64,000 nucleotides of DNA from Paulinella micropora (Eukaryota > Cercozoa > Imbricatea > Euglyphida), in assembly GCA_009731375.1 (NCBI GenBank), contig BJOX01000021.1, forward strand, positions 1,360,854 through 1,424,853. The letters run 5' to 3'. The notes beneath the pieces were generated by a model that had not been told where the DNA came from, searched no databases, and saw only the letters and a list, made by a program, of their open reading frames with translations. The stretch's first letter is position 1. Each line of letters begins with the position of its first letter. Shown piece by piece: positions 33,816 through 42,625 of the stretch. A program made the translations under genes and the position numbers.

Positions 33816-36449
33816 TCAACTCCTCAAGATTTGTGGCAATACGTGTAAGCCAATGCATATCGACTCTATTGTGTTTTGAATGTTTTGTCTGGTAGTTTCG
33901 AATGCAACTTCCCTGCCTGGAGTAGTAGCTTTGTGGCCTGGTTGTAATTCCTCAAGTACGCGCGCGGGCTGTGCGCACTGCTCGGTAGATGGAGCATTTG
34001 TGGTTATGTCCTGGAATGCAGAAGCCAATTTGAGCGTGAATTCGTCATAAGATTTTTTGTACTTGTCTTGGTCTAGCAATTGCTTAAATTTCTCAATGCT
34101 ACCAGTTTCTGTCGTGTTCTGGGCAAGATGGTTTCGATGTTCCTCGATCTTGAGCCGCGACCCCTTATCCGCAGAGCGTTTTGTTCCATTGAAACACAGT
34201 TGCAGATACACGTCCAGCATAGCCAGGTGCCAGCGATTCTGAAACCAGCACCGGAAAGATTCCGAGGAGGCTAGATTATTCCAAATCTTCTTATATGCTT
34301 GATTGGCACCACGCCCTTGGAGGGACAAGTAGAAAAAGATCAAGTTGGACATGTATACGATATCCTGGACAAGCCAGTCGAGCAGCTCGGCTGCTTTATT
34401 ATTCTTAGTCTTTTGCCGTCTGCTGTTGTGGACTTCGCTTGTAATTACTGCATTATTTTCATCACGCTTGCCTCCGGGCTTATGAGGACCCTGCAATCTC
34501 CGTATGGCTTGTATAAGCTTGGGGTCGTCCCAAAATGGGATACAGATGCACCTGCTGTCGATATTGTCTAAGTATAGTGTTTTACCCTCCTTGTCAAACA
34601 CTAAATGTGCGGGGCTCATGCCAGTTACCAGCAACTGCAGCTGGGCTAGCTTATCGCATACGGCAATGATAGCTTGAATGTTGCCTTCTGATAGTGGAGT
34701 AGCTATTGTCGATAGCGTATGCGCCCCGGGGGTTGATTTGACACCCAGATAGAACTTGCCTGACATGCGCACAGTCCATGCAGGGGATGGGATGTTATTT
34801 TTATCACGGACTTGTATGCCCTGCCCACGGACTTTGATGTCCTGCTCGCTATGGCAGTAGTAAAGGCTTACAACTGGAGTCGCAAGTTCCTCTAGCGATA
34901 GCAGAGCTGCTATGTATGCATCTTGTACAAATGTACAGCCTATTTGCCAAACAAGGCTTTCCGCACGCTGCATTTCAGATGCACTGATTAAAAAACCTTC
35001 GGTTAATTGAGTCTGGATTTGGACGAGAAAATCCTTGGCGGAGGGCTTTGCATTTTCTGGGCCCGTCACCACGTGATATACGACATCATCGGTGTCGGTG
35101 CACTCTTGCCTTGTGCACTTGATGAAGAAGGAACCCTCCAGCACATGCGCGCGAACGACGTGAAGGCCTGCACGTAGACGGCATGCAGATGATGCAGTAT
35201 TCGTCGTCGTGTCTTCAGGCCAGTTGTCACTCGGCCATTGAATTTGAATTGTCTCGATCAAATCTATGACTTCTTCCTTATGCTCACTGATCATACTAGT
35301 CTGCGACCGCTTTTTTTGCTTTTGGACAGGTTGTGCGGGAGGCAAGCTGAGCAGCGGATAAAAACTAGCAAAGGGCACGGATTGTTGTAGAGCAACCGCC
35401 TGCAGGTCCAGAGCCCCCGAACGCAGATTCTGAAATTGCGATTTTCCATCAACGTACGTTTCCTTTGGATCAGCAACTAGCGCACACAAAAATTTCTCTA
35501 TTGCATCAGCAGTAATGGCCTCCTCTGACCCGGAAGGTACATTAAATTCTTTGAGGTAGTCGCGGCTACTGTACTGAAAAGGATTTCCGTTGTATTGGAC
35601 AAGTTGCAGGTATGTAGCCAGGGGCCCCGTGCCTTTTGAGTAGAGACCAGACCACTGCCAAGCGCATTTCTTAACTAGCCACGATTTCTCGACCTGTAGC
35701 ACTTCCTTAATGATATCATTTGCAATCATTCTACAGACTTCTAGGCACATGCGTGCACTGGCACACACATACGCGCGCCTGTAGAGCTCCGCGCACATGT
35801 TTATATATGCGGAAATTGCATTGGAAAACCGCGCCATTGATAGTTTGGCTGCATCGATACTTGAAAAGCTCGTGGGGGCGGTGAGTTCCAAACCTCCAAA
35901 GTCAATGGATTCGCCCAAGCATACACATTCCTGCAAGTTCCCTGCTCCTTTTTGGGCGACTACTAATGTGTTGCTCACTGTCAAGTTGCTCCATATCCAA
36001 GCCTCCTGCTTATTGTCTTGCATTATGTCCTTCAGGCACTGTGACAACACCTGCAGTAGCGTGTTGTTCGTGGCTGTGTCTTGGACATTACTAATGCTTA
36101 GTAACCACTCCAGCAAGCTGCCGCAATGTACTCCTGTGACGAGCTTGAGCTTCAAACGCAGCAGGTAGAATTGTGTTGTTTTTTCTTTATCTTGAAAGCA
36201 GTGAGGAATTTTCTGTTTCCGACGACAGGTCAAAAACTCTAACTCGGGTTTTTTAACTTGTTTTGAGCTATTGGAGAGCTTAAAGCTGCCCGGTATAGGC
36301 AGTTCTTCATTAGGCCTGCGTTCGACGCAAAAGAGAATTTGGCGCTTCGCAACGGGACTTTCAGCAGTTATCCAAACATTCGGCGCCAGCCACTTGGCCT
36401 TCTGTACAAGTTCCGCAAACCGGACCACGCAGTGCATACACTCACTCAT
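33816..36449 (-). CDS. Large unknown protein, 877 aa
   Basis: ATG at 36449, 16 bp downstream of an AT-rich TATATATATA box (about 36465-36476) that may be its promoter. Codon use is less GC-rich than its neighbours. There is no membrane segment or signal peptide; 17 or more Cys are scattered. A stretch 'LLVTGMSPAHLVFDKEGKTL' + 'YLDNIDSR' faintly recalls a kinase catalytic loop and DFG, but invariant Asp/Lys residues are not clear, so I do not assign it. Function unknown. Confidence 0.65.
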   Translation of the reverse strand: MSECMHCVVRFAELVQKAKWLAPNVWITAESPVAKRQILFCVERRPNEELPIPGSFKLSNSSKQVKKPELEFLTCRRKQKIPHCFQDKEKTTQFYLLRLKLKLVTGVHCGSLLEWLLSISNVQDTATNNTLLQVLSQCLKDIMQDNKQEAWIWSNLTVSNTLVVAQKGAGNLQECVCLGESIDFGGLELTAPTSFSSIDAAKLSMARFSNAISAYINMCAELYRRAYVCASARMCLEVCRMIANDIIKEVLQVEKSWLVKKCAWQWSGLYSKGTGPLATYLQLVQYNGNPFQYSSRDYLKEFNVPSGSEEAITADAIEKFLCALVADPKETYVDGKSQFQNLRSGALDLQAVALQQSVPFASFYPLLSLPPAQPVQKQKKRSQTSMISEHKEEVIDLIETIQIQWPSDNWPEDTTTNTASSACRLRAGLHVVRAHVLEGSFFIKCTRQECTDTDDVVYHVVTGPENAKPSAKDFLVQIQTQLTEGFLISASEMQRAESLVWQIGCTFVQDAYIAALLSLEELATPVVSLYYCHSEQDIKVRGQGIQVRDKNNIPSPAWTVRMSGKFYLGVKSTPGAHTLSTIATPLSEGNIQAIIAVCDKLAQLQLLVTGMSPAHLVFDKEGKTLYLDNIDSRCICIPFWDDPKLIQAIRRLQGPHKPGGKRDENNAVITSEVHNSRRQKTKNNKAAELLDWLVQDIVYMSNLIFFYLSLQGRGANQAYKKIWNNLASSESFRCWFQNRWHLAMLDVYLQLCFNGTKRSADKGSRLKIEEHRNHLAQNTTETGSIEKFKQLLDQDKYKKSYDEFTLKLASAFQDITTNAPSTEQCAQPARVLEELQPGHKATTPGREVAFETTRQNIQNTIESICIGLHVLPQILRS

Positions 36450-36459
36450 TCTTTTTCTA

Positions 36460-36482
36460 TAAGAATATATATATACTAGTAT
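36460..36482 (-). promoter_or_regulatory. TATA-like promoter of the 877-aa gene
   Basis: AGAATATATATATACTAG, 12-30 bp upstream of ATG 36449, in otherwise GC-rich DNA. Inference from position and composition only. Confidence 0.35.
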
Positions 36483-36496
36483 TGAGTCTGTGGAAC

Positions 36497-36509
36497 GCGC
36501 CGGGGAGCA

Positions 36510-36549
<40 letters not shown>

Positions 36550-37076
36550 TTTTNNNNNNNNNNNNNNNNNNNNNNNNNNNNNNNNNNNNNNNNNNNNNNN
36601 NNNNNNNNNNNNNNNNNNNNNNNNNNNNNNNNNNNNNNNNNNNNNNNNNNNNNNNNNNNNNNNNNNNNNNNNNNNNNNNNNNNNNNNNNNNNNNNNNNNN
36701 NNNNNNNNNNNNNNNNNNNNNNNNNNNNNNNNNNNNNNNNNNNNNNNNNNNNNNNNNNNNNNNNNNNNNNNNNNNNNNNNNNNNNNNNNNNNNNNNNNNN
36801 NNNNNNNNNNNNNNNNNNNNNNNNNNNNNNNNNNNNNNNNNNNNNNNNNNNNNNNNNNNNNNNNNNNNNNNNNNNNNNNNNNNNNNNNNNNNNNNNNNNN
36901 NNNNNNNNNNNNNNNNNNNNNNNNNNNNNNNNNNNNNNNNNNNNNNNNNNNNNNNNNNNNNNNNNNNNNNNNNNNNNNNNNNNNNNNNNNNNNNNNNNNN
37001 NNNNNNNNNNNNNNNNNNNNNNNNNNNNNNNNNNNNNNNNNNNNNNNNNNNNNNNNNNNNNNNCCCCCCCCCCCCA
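36497..37076. other. DHE half-arm, poly-C, 510-bp gap, poly-C
   Basis: CGCCGGGGAGCATGCCCCCC, a C run of about 40, then N 36554-37063 and further C. Content of the gap unknown. Confidence 0.9.
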
Positions 37077-37143
37077 TACACACCAGCGGAAGGCTCTTGC
37101 AGCGTCGTCGTCAGCAAAAAAAGCTGGAGCTTGTGTCGCCAGA

Positions 37144-37668
37144 ATGTTGAGACAGAACTCTGCCCGCGCGCAACGAGCGTTGAAGCGTGCCAAACTTGCC
37201 GACACGATCCTCTTGGGGGAGTGGGAGAAGTACTACAAAGACCTTGAGCGTTTGGAGGAGATATACGAGACAGAGCTGCAGGCGTTCTTAGGTGTTTTGG
37301 GACAGAATGACAATGTGGCCAAGTCCGCTCGTTTACGTGTCGCCCCTCGTGACATACACTCCGCACCAAAGCCTAGGGCTTCTCCGTCTAGGATGAAGAG
37401 GGAGATCGAATCGCTGCGGCGGACTCTCAAGCTTTTGACAGACGACCTGCGCTTCATGCGCGAGCTTTGTGTGCCTTTGGCGATTTCCTACCTCAACAGA
37501 CTAGAGGGGGCAAGAAATCTGCAAATTCCCTACTCCCCTGACGCAGATGCCCTACTAGTCGGGCGGACTGAAGACATTCACGGACGAATCCAATTGCTAT
37601 TAGATCGCATCAAGGAGTGTATATCAAGCGCCAGCCCGCCAGCCCTCTCGATTTGGAGTTGTAATTAA
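37144..37668 (+). CDS. Helical unknown protein, 174 aa
   Basis: ATG 37144 ('MLRQNSARAQRALKRAKLAD'). Predominantly charged helical sequence ('WEKYYKDLERLEEIYETELQ', 'MKREIESLRRTLKLLTDDLR') consistent with coiled coils. No other motif. The frame is open upstream to the gap edge, so an earlier start cannot be excluded. Confidence 0.55.
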   Translation: MLRQNSARAQRALKRAKLADTILLGEWEKYYKDLERLEEIYETELQAFLGVLGQNDNVAKSARLRVAPRDIHSAPKPRASPSRMKREIESLRRTLKLLTDDLRFMRELCVPLAISYLNRLEGARNLQIPYSPDADALLVGRTEDIHGRIQLLLDRIKECISSASPPALSIWSCN

Positions 37669-37806
37669 AAGAAATTTTTGAAACCGAAGGTTCTCCATCT
37701 GGGCCTTGATTGCATTGATTCGCTCTTTGTGCCGTGTATAATAAATCGTGGCGCCGTCGCACAATTCTCCGATCGTTACTTGCAATTTGCTAGGACTTGA
37801 ATACAA
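37624..37806 (-). CDS. Possible small protein, 60 aa, no ATG
   Basis: Frame from TTG 37806: 'KLQVTIGELCDGATIYYTRH', 'ERINAIKAQMENLRFQKFLL'. It overlaps the 3' end of the plus-strand gene tail to tail. The absence of ATG makes it doubtful; it could be the end of a decayed gene. Confidence 0.2.
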   Translation of the reverse strand: MYSSPSKLQVTIGELCDGATIYYTRHKERINAIKAQMENLRFQKFLLITTPNREGWRAGA

Positions 37807-37856
37807 TTTGTATTCCCTTTCCCAAAACCTTTGTACAGATTACACTTAAATGTTTT

Positions 37857-37870
37857 GTTTTTAATTAAAT
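37857..37870. terminator. TTTTTTAATTAAAT palindrome, 3'-end signal
   Basis: AT palindrome at the stop of the minus-strand kinase gene. Similar TTTTAATTAAAA sequences sit at gene ends at 12462, 13290, 28360, 40292, 42362 and 63104; they work in both orientations and often lie between convergent genes. Confidence 0.45.
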
Positions 37871-39288
37871 TTCCTTATTAAATTGTACTCTGCTTGCATA
37901 TAAGTCGGAAGGCGTAGCACGAGTCGACTCGCGCGGGCGGCCACGGGGGGGATTGGTGCCGCCCGCTCCAAGTGCGCACGGAACTCCCGCGGGTTGGTCG
38001 TACTAGCCAGCAAGGCAAGGGTCAGATGAGGTGCCACGTGGTACTCGACGTCGTAGTTAAAGGCGACCGGGTCGATTTCCAGCAACTCTAGGTGTTGTTT
38101 AGGGAACAAAAGCTGGTCCAGCGCGCCCAGCGGCTCCCAGCGCCCGACGTGCGCGTAGTGGCGCAGCCTGGGTAGCTGCTCGAGCCGTGCCGAGGCCAGT
38201 TTGGTGCGCACGCCGCCCTCGGGGTAAAGCTTTTCCAAAATAAGCCCGATGGTACTTCTGAACGTCAGGGACGCCAGCGCTAGGTAGTCATGGAAAGCGC
38301 TGTCTACGTTGACGGGCCTAACCAGATCGTAGTCAATCAACGTGACCTGCTGGGGGCTTTGTACAAGGATGTTGCCGGCGTGCAGGTCGTTGTGCGCGTA
38401 GCCTGCTGTGTGCATTTCGCAGAGAATGCGTTCTAATTGAACTAGGACCTGAGTTAGCCCCGCGGCGGCGGGGCTCCGCAGCATTCTGTACAAGGGCTCG
38501 CCCTTTGCTTTGGGCCACAGCGTCTGTAACACCAGCAGCGACTTGCTGCGCTGCTCCCACTCCTTGCGGTAGCGACTATAAATAGCGCCATTCATAAGCT
38601 GCGGCACCAGCAGCGGCGCAGTCGCGCGTTCTCTCCGGAATCCGTAACGCAGCAACGGGACGACGCCGCGTGCAGACCGCGCAAAGGTCGAGCAGGAAAA
38701 ACGGATTTGGTGCCAAAACATGCCCTGGCCGGGCACCAAGTCGTCCACTGAGCAGCGGGCCTCCTTGAGTACCTGGCCCGCGCCTGCGACGTCGTAGACT
38801 GTCCCGACGGCCCCATGTCCCAGTTGGGTTAGTCCCTGTGTGTCCAAAAAATGCCGTTGGCCAAAGTCGAGCCAGAAGTCGGGCGCCGTCGTCGGGGGTG
38901 GCGAGGAGCCTGCGTGTCGAAACATGAGCAAACGCACGTCCTCGCCCGCTAGGCGCTGCAGCTCTAAAAAGAGATCTGCAACTCTCATGCTTGCTCCTCC
39001 TACAGAAACCGTCGCTTTGCCAGAACGGCTAGCGTACCACAGCCCATCCTGCCCCGCAACCGCAAAGTCTGACTCGTCGACTGCGTAGAGGTAGCCGACC
39101 CGGCCACTCAAGTCCTGTGCCAGCCGCGCTGGGTCTTGAGCAGCTAGCCAAACACACTGTCGCTCTGGCAGGAGGCCGTATTCCATGGCGCGGCAGTGCT
39201 CCAGCGCGCATTGCACGACCGCCAGCGCGTAGTGTCGGGTAGCCTGCGCCGGGGCTTGCTTGGCGTCACGGCTTCCCGCCCACAACAT
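37861..39288 (-). CDS. Protein kinase-like protein, 475 aa
   Basis: ATG 39288 is preferred over GTG 39312. Seen: Gly-rich loop 'LGHGAVGTVYDV', Lys in 'GQVLKEAR', catalytic loop 'YAHNDLHAGNILV' with D301 (H-N-D instead of H-R-D) and Asn, metal-binding 'LIDYDLV' in place of DFG. The unusual loop resembles atypical kinases (ABC1/RIO/APH-like) more than standard Ser/Thr kinases. An approximately 150-residue N-terminal domain precedes it. Catalytic residues are kept, so it is probably active; substrate unknown. Giant viruses often carry such kinases in virions or for host signalling. Confidence 0.8.
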   Translation of the reverse strand: MLWAGSRDAKQAPAQATRHYALAVVQCALEHCRAMEYGLLPERQCVWLAAQDPARLAQDLSGRVGYLYAVDESDFAVAGQDGLWYASRSGKATVSVGGASMRVADLFLELQRLAGEDVRLLMFRHAGSSPPPTTAPDFWLDFGQRHFLDTQGLTQLGHGAVGTVYDVAGAGQVLKEARCSVDDLVPGQGMFWHQIRFSCSTFARSARGVVPLLRYGFRRERATAPLLVPQLMNGAIYSRYRKEWEQRSKSLLVLQTLWPKAKGEPLYRMLRSPAAAGLTQVLVQLERILCEMHTAGYAHNDLHAGNILVQSPQQVTLIDYDLVRPVNVDSAFHDYLALASLTFRSTIGLILEKLYPEGGVRTKLASARLEQLPRLRHYAHVGRWEPLGALDQLLFPKQHLELLEIDPVAFNYDVEYHVAPHLTLALLASTTNPREFRAHLERAAPIPPVAARASRLVLRLPTYMQAEYNLIRKFN

Positions 39289-39341
39289 AAGTCGGAGATG
39301 TGTCTGCCTCACTACCTCAAGTTTTCGGAAAAAGATGGATT

Positions 39342-39407
39342 GAGGCGGGGGGGCATGCCCCCCTGGCCGGTCTCTGGAGGGCTTTGCCTCTCTAAGATTT
39401 CAATCCA
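39342..39407 (+). repeat. DHE half-arm joined to RE copy
   Basis: GCGGGGGGGCATGCCCCCC, CTGGCCGGTCTCTGGAGG, GATTTCAATCCA, then a copy-specific CGCGCAAGAAAG. Confidence 0.7.
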
Positions 39408-40366
39408 CGCGCAAGAAAGAAGAGACAGAAAGAGAGAGAGGAGGGGGGAGAAAGAAACGAGGAAGGGGGAAAACGGNNNNNNNNNNNNNNNNNNNNNNNN
39501 NNNNNNNNNNNNNNNNNNNNNNNNNNNNNNNNNNNNNNNNNNNNNNNNNNNNNNNNNNNNNNNNNNNNNNNNNNNNNNNNNNNNNNNNNNNNNNNNNNNN
39601 NNNNNNNNNNNNNNNNNNNNNNNNNNNNNNNNNNNNNNNNNNNNNNNNNNNNNNNNNNNNNNNNNNNNNNNNNNNNNNNNNNNNNNNNNNNNNNNNNNNN
39701 NNNNNNNNNNNNNNNNNNNNNNNNNNNNNNNNNNNNNNNNNNNNNNNNNNNNNNNNNNNNNNNNNNNNNNNNNNNNNNNNNNNNNNNNNNNNNNNNNNNN
39801 NNNNNNNNNNNNNNNNNNNNNNNNNNNNNNNNNNNNNNNNNNNNNNNNNNNNNNNNNNNNNNNNNNNNNNNNNNNNNNNNNNNNNNNNNNNNNNNNNNNN
39901 NNNNNNNNNNNNNNNNNNNNNNNNNNNNNNNNNNNNNNNNNNNNNNNNNNNNNNNNNNNNNNNNNNNNNNNNNNNNNNNNNNNNNNNNNNNNNNNNNNNN
40001 NNNNNNNNNNNNNNNNNNNNNNNNNNNNNNNNNNNNNNNNNNNNNNNNNNNNNNNNNNNNNNNNNNNNNNNNNNNNNNNNNNNNNNNNNNNNNNNNNNNN
40101 NNNNNNNNNNNNNNNNNNNNNNNNNNNNNNNNNNNNNNNNNNNNNNNNNNGAGGGAGAGAGGAGGGAGGGGCGCCCCCCTCCCTGTGTGCCCCAAGAAAG
40201 AAAGCTTGTTTATGGTTCCTGCCTCGACTACAAACTCCGTCTAAGCCATCCGAAGAGTGACTTCTCCCTTCCGGCTGTCTGTCGAACAGAGTTTTAATTA
40301 AAAGACTTTTTCTCTCTCTTTTTTTTTGTGTCCACCCAATCTGGATTTTACATAAAAAACTGTTTT
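39408..40366. other. Purine-rich DNA, 674-bp gap, Fanzor left-end scrap
   Basis: 39408-39476 is AGAGAGAGAGG-type purine DNA. 39477-40150 is N. 40205-40262 matches the Fanzor left end (ACAAACTCCGTCTAAGCC). 40292 is a TTTTAATTAAAA palindrome. No gene. Confidence 0.75.
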
Positions 40367-41029
40367 TTATTTGCAAAGAAAAAGCTGGCTACGTCTTTTT
40401 TGAGCAGCCATTCGACGCCTCTTACTCCGCGTCATGTTCTGTTTCAAGCCTTCAAGTGCCGAGCGGGCCGCAGGGTCTCCGCACTCCGCCGCCCTCGACA
40501 GGTAGGTGCACGCGCGCTCGAAATCGCAGGGCACCCCGAGCCCGTCGCGAAACCTCAGCCCCAGCTCGTATTCTGCACCAGAATGCCCCTGCTCGGCTGC
40601 TTGGAGAAGGTACTTCAAGGCTGAGCTCTGCTCTGCTATTTGGCCAGGTTCGCTTTCTGGTCGACACATGCACAGCAAGTACTGCGCGAATGCGTCGCCC
40701 CGCTGCGCGGCCCTTTTAAGCCACTCGACTGCCTGGCCGGAGTCTTCGGCCACTCCGTGTCCGTTGTAGTAGCACATTGCTAAACTGCACTGCGCCGCGC
40801 GGTGGCCCTGTGCCGCGGCTTTTGTGTACCACTGCACTGCGAGGTTGTAATTCTGAGGCACACCTTCGCCAATGTCGTAGCAGATCCCCAGATTATATTG
40901 CGCGCTGGCTAGGCCGCAGGCCGCAGCCTGTGAGTACCAGAAGGCTGCCTGGGCGTGATCCTGGCGCAAGCCCTGGCCCGTGTCATAGCGGACACCTAGT
41001 TCAAACGCACCCTCGCCGAAATCTTGCAT
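40367..41029 (-). CDS. Sel1-repeat protein, 220 aa
   Basis: ATG 41029. Five Sel1 repeats of about 36 residues ('AFELGVRYDTGQGLRQDHAQ', 'AQYNLGICYDIGEGVPQNYN', 'AQCSLAMCYYNGHGVAEDSG', 'AEYELGLRFRDGLGVPCDFE'), then a basic tail ('MTRSKRRRMAAQKRRS') that could be a nuclear signal. Known: Sel1 repeats form TPR-like solenoids for protein binding. The frame reads upstream of the ATG as one more partial repeat before a stop, so the gene may once have been longer. No signal peptide. Confidence 0.85.
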   Translation of the reverse strand: MQDFGEGAFELGVRYDTGQGLRQDHAQAAFWYSQAAACGLASAQYNLGICYDIGEGVPQNYNLAVQWYTKAAAQGHRAAQCSLAMCYYNGHGVAEDSGQAVEWLKRAAQRGDAFAQYLLCMCRPESEPGQIAEQSSALKYLLQAAEQGHSGAEYELGLRFRDGLGVPCDFERACTYLSRAAECGDPAARSALEGLKQNMTRSKRRRMAAQKRRSQLFLCK

Positions 41030-41099
41030 TGCTTGGCCTAAGATTGCTTTGGCCGATGCGCGGTCAACTTTCCCATGAAATTTTTAGAACGCACGTTCG

Positions 41100-41232
41100 T
41101 TGCCTTTGGGGAAGGGGGGGGGGGGGGGGGCGCCCCCCCCCCCCCTGGCCCTCCCTCCCCGCCCGTTTTTCCCCCCCTCTCCTCTCGCTCTTTCTCTTTC
41201 TTCTCTGTGCTTTCTCCTTTTTTAAGTAACAC
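41100..41232. other. Intergenic G/C palindrome and pyrimidine tract
   Basis: GGGGGGGGGCGCCCCCCCCC, then C/T-rich leader with CTCTCGCTCTTTCTCTTTC before ATG 41233. Confidence 0.6.
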
Positions 41233-42264
41233 ATGTTGGCTGCATTGGTAGTTACTGTGCTGCGGGGGGTACAAGCCTGCGACTGCGTGGGATGCCCCAC
41301 AACGGCTGTCATCAGTGAGGGCAAAACGCTAGATTTACCAACGCCCAGCCCTTGCTTGGATGCAGAGGACTCGCTGGTTGTGACCAAGTGGCGATTTGCC
41401 AGTACGAATGGGGCAAGCTTTAGTCTAAGTAGTATGTGCGATTCGTCTGGTTACGCTATTACTCCAGTGACCTACAAAGCCCTGAGTAGTAGTAGAATCA
41501 GCAGCGTGGTGTGCTTTGAAAAAGATGCAGAAGAAATCGTGGTTACATCTGCAATGCAGCCAGAAATTGATTGCATCCGGGCTTATAATGCCCCAACATG
41601 CCAAATATCTTATGAAATAGAATATGCTTGCCGCTCTCTGGCTCGTTGCCCCTGCGAAGACTGCTTGAACAACACCGAAATCGGGGGTAATTACGTGGTG
41701 TTGTTTGAGAACACACAAAACTGCACTCAAGGCATCGTGGTAGACAAACTTCACGTCCGAGCAAGCAGGATAGATCCCAGAACGTCCCAGCCACGCCCGG
41801 GAACCGACAAGTTCAGGCTCGACACGCGCTCCCAATATTATCCGCCAGTGGGTGTGAACAGCCTAACCACCAATGGCTCGACCTCGTGCTTCAGTTACAC
41901 GAACCCCGGAGATGAGTATGTCAACTCCAAGGATTTATATATTTTTATTTATTGTGTTGAGACGCCTACAACAGAAAGGTCGTGCTTAGTGGATTACGCG
42001 ATAGAGACACATTGCCGCGTGCCTCCGTCACCAACTGTGGCCAAGTCTGCCTCGCCCTCCCCAGGTCTGCTCGCATCTATCGAAACACCCATCTATTCTC
42101 TTGTATGTAATATAGGAGCTTCGACAAGTGCTCCTCATTATAAGCTCCCCAACGCCGCTCCGCGTGCTATGACTAAGAAGGTCTCTCTATCTTTTTGTCT
42201 CTGTCTTTATATTATTATTATTGTTATATGTTCGTGCAGTCTCCCTTGCTTCTGTTGGGCGTGA
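41233..42264 (+). CDS. Type I membrane glycoprotein-like protein, 343 aa
   Basis: ATG 41233. Signal peptide 'MLAALVVTVLRGVQA', an ectodomain with about 17 Cys and N-glycosylation sequons (NNT, NCT, NGS), a Ser/Pro stalk ('VPPSPTVAKSASPSPG'), and a C-terminal hydrophobic segment 'FCLCLYIIIIVICSCSLPCF' near the end. The design fits a surface or virion-envelope glycoprotein. No family recognised. There is almost no cytoplasmic tail. Confidence 0.7.
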   Translation: MLAALVVTVLRGVQACDCVGCPTTAVISEGKTLDLPTPSPCLDAEDSLVVTKWRFASTNGASFSLSSMCDSSGYAITPVTYKALSSSRISSVVCFEKDAEEIVVTSAMQPEIDCIRAYNAPTCQISYEIEYACRSLARCPCEDCLNNTEIGGNYVVLFENTQNCTQGIVVDKLHVRASRIDPRTSQPRPGTDKFRLDTRSQYYPPVGVNSLTTNGSTSCFSYTNPGDEYVNSKDLYIFIYCVETPTTERSCLVDYAIETHCRVPPSPTVAKSASPSPGLLASIETPIYSLVCNIGASTSAPHYKLPNAAPRAMTKKVSLSFCLCLYIIIIVICSCSLPCFCWA

Positions 42265-42481
42265 TAGTATCCCTGTTGGTCATGCGCTTCTGACTTGAGT
42301 GGGACGCCAAGAACTGCAACAAAATTTTTATTAATTTCACTTCGCTCCGATCCGATGTACTTTAATTAAAAAAAGTGTGACATCTAGTGTTTGTTCTGAA
42401 CGGGCCGGCCCCGTTATTAATTGCATCGAACAAGAATGTGTATTTTCCAAGGAAAAGGAGCGTGCGCCACAGCCCATCCCC

Positions 42482-42514
<33 letters not shown>

Positions 42515-42516
42515 TT

Positions 42517-42558
<42 letters not shown>

Positions 42559-42625
42559 NNNNNNNNNNGGGGTACAAGATGACAAAAGAAAACAGGGGAG
42601 AGGGGGGGAGGGAGGTGCTGCTGGC
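42265..42625. other. Intergenic repeat, C tracts and 10-N gap
   Basis: GGGACGCCAAGAACTGCAAC repeat (42301), TTTAATTAAAA, two C tracts (42484-42513, 42518-42558) and N 42559-42568. Confidence 0.7.

Noticed and set aside
33816-36449. Kinase call for the 877-aa protein
   Set aside because: Only a faint 'LVF..LDNIDS' similarity; no Gly loop, catalytic Lys or HxD motif.
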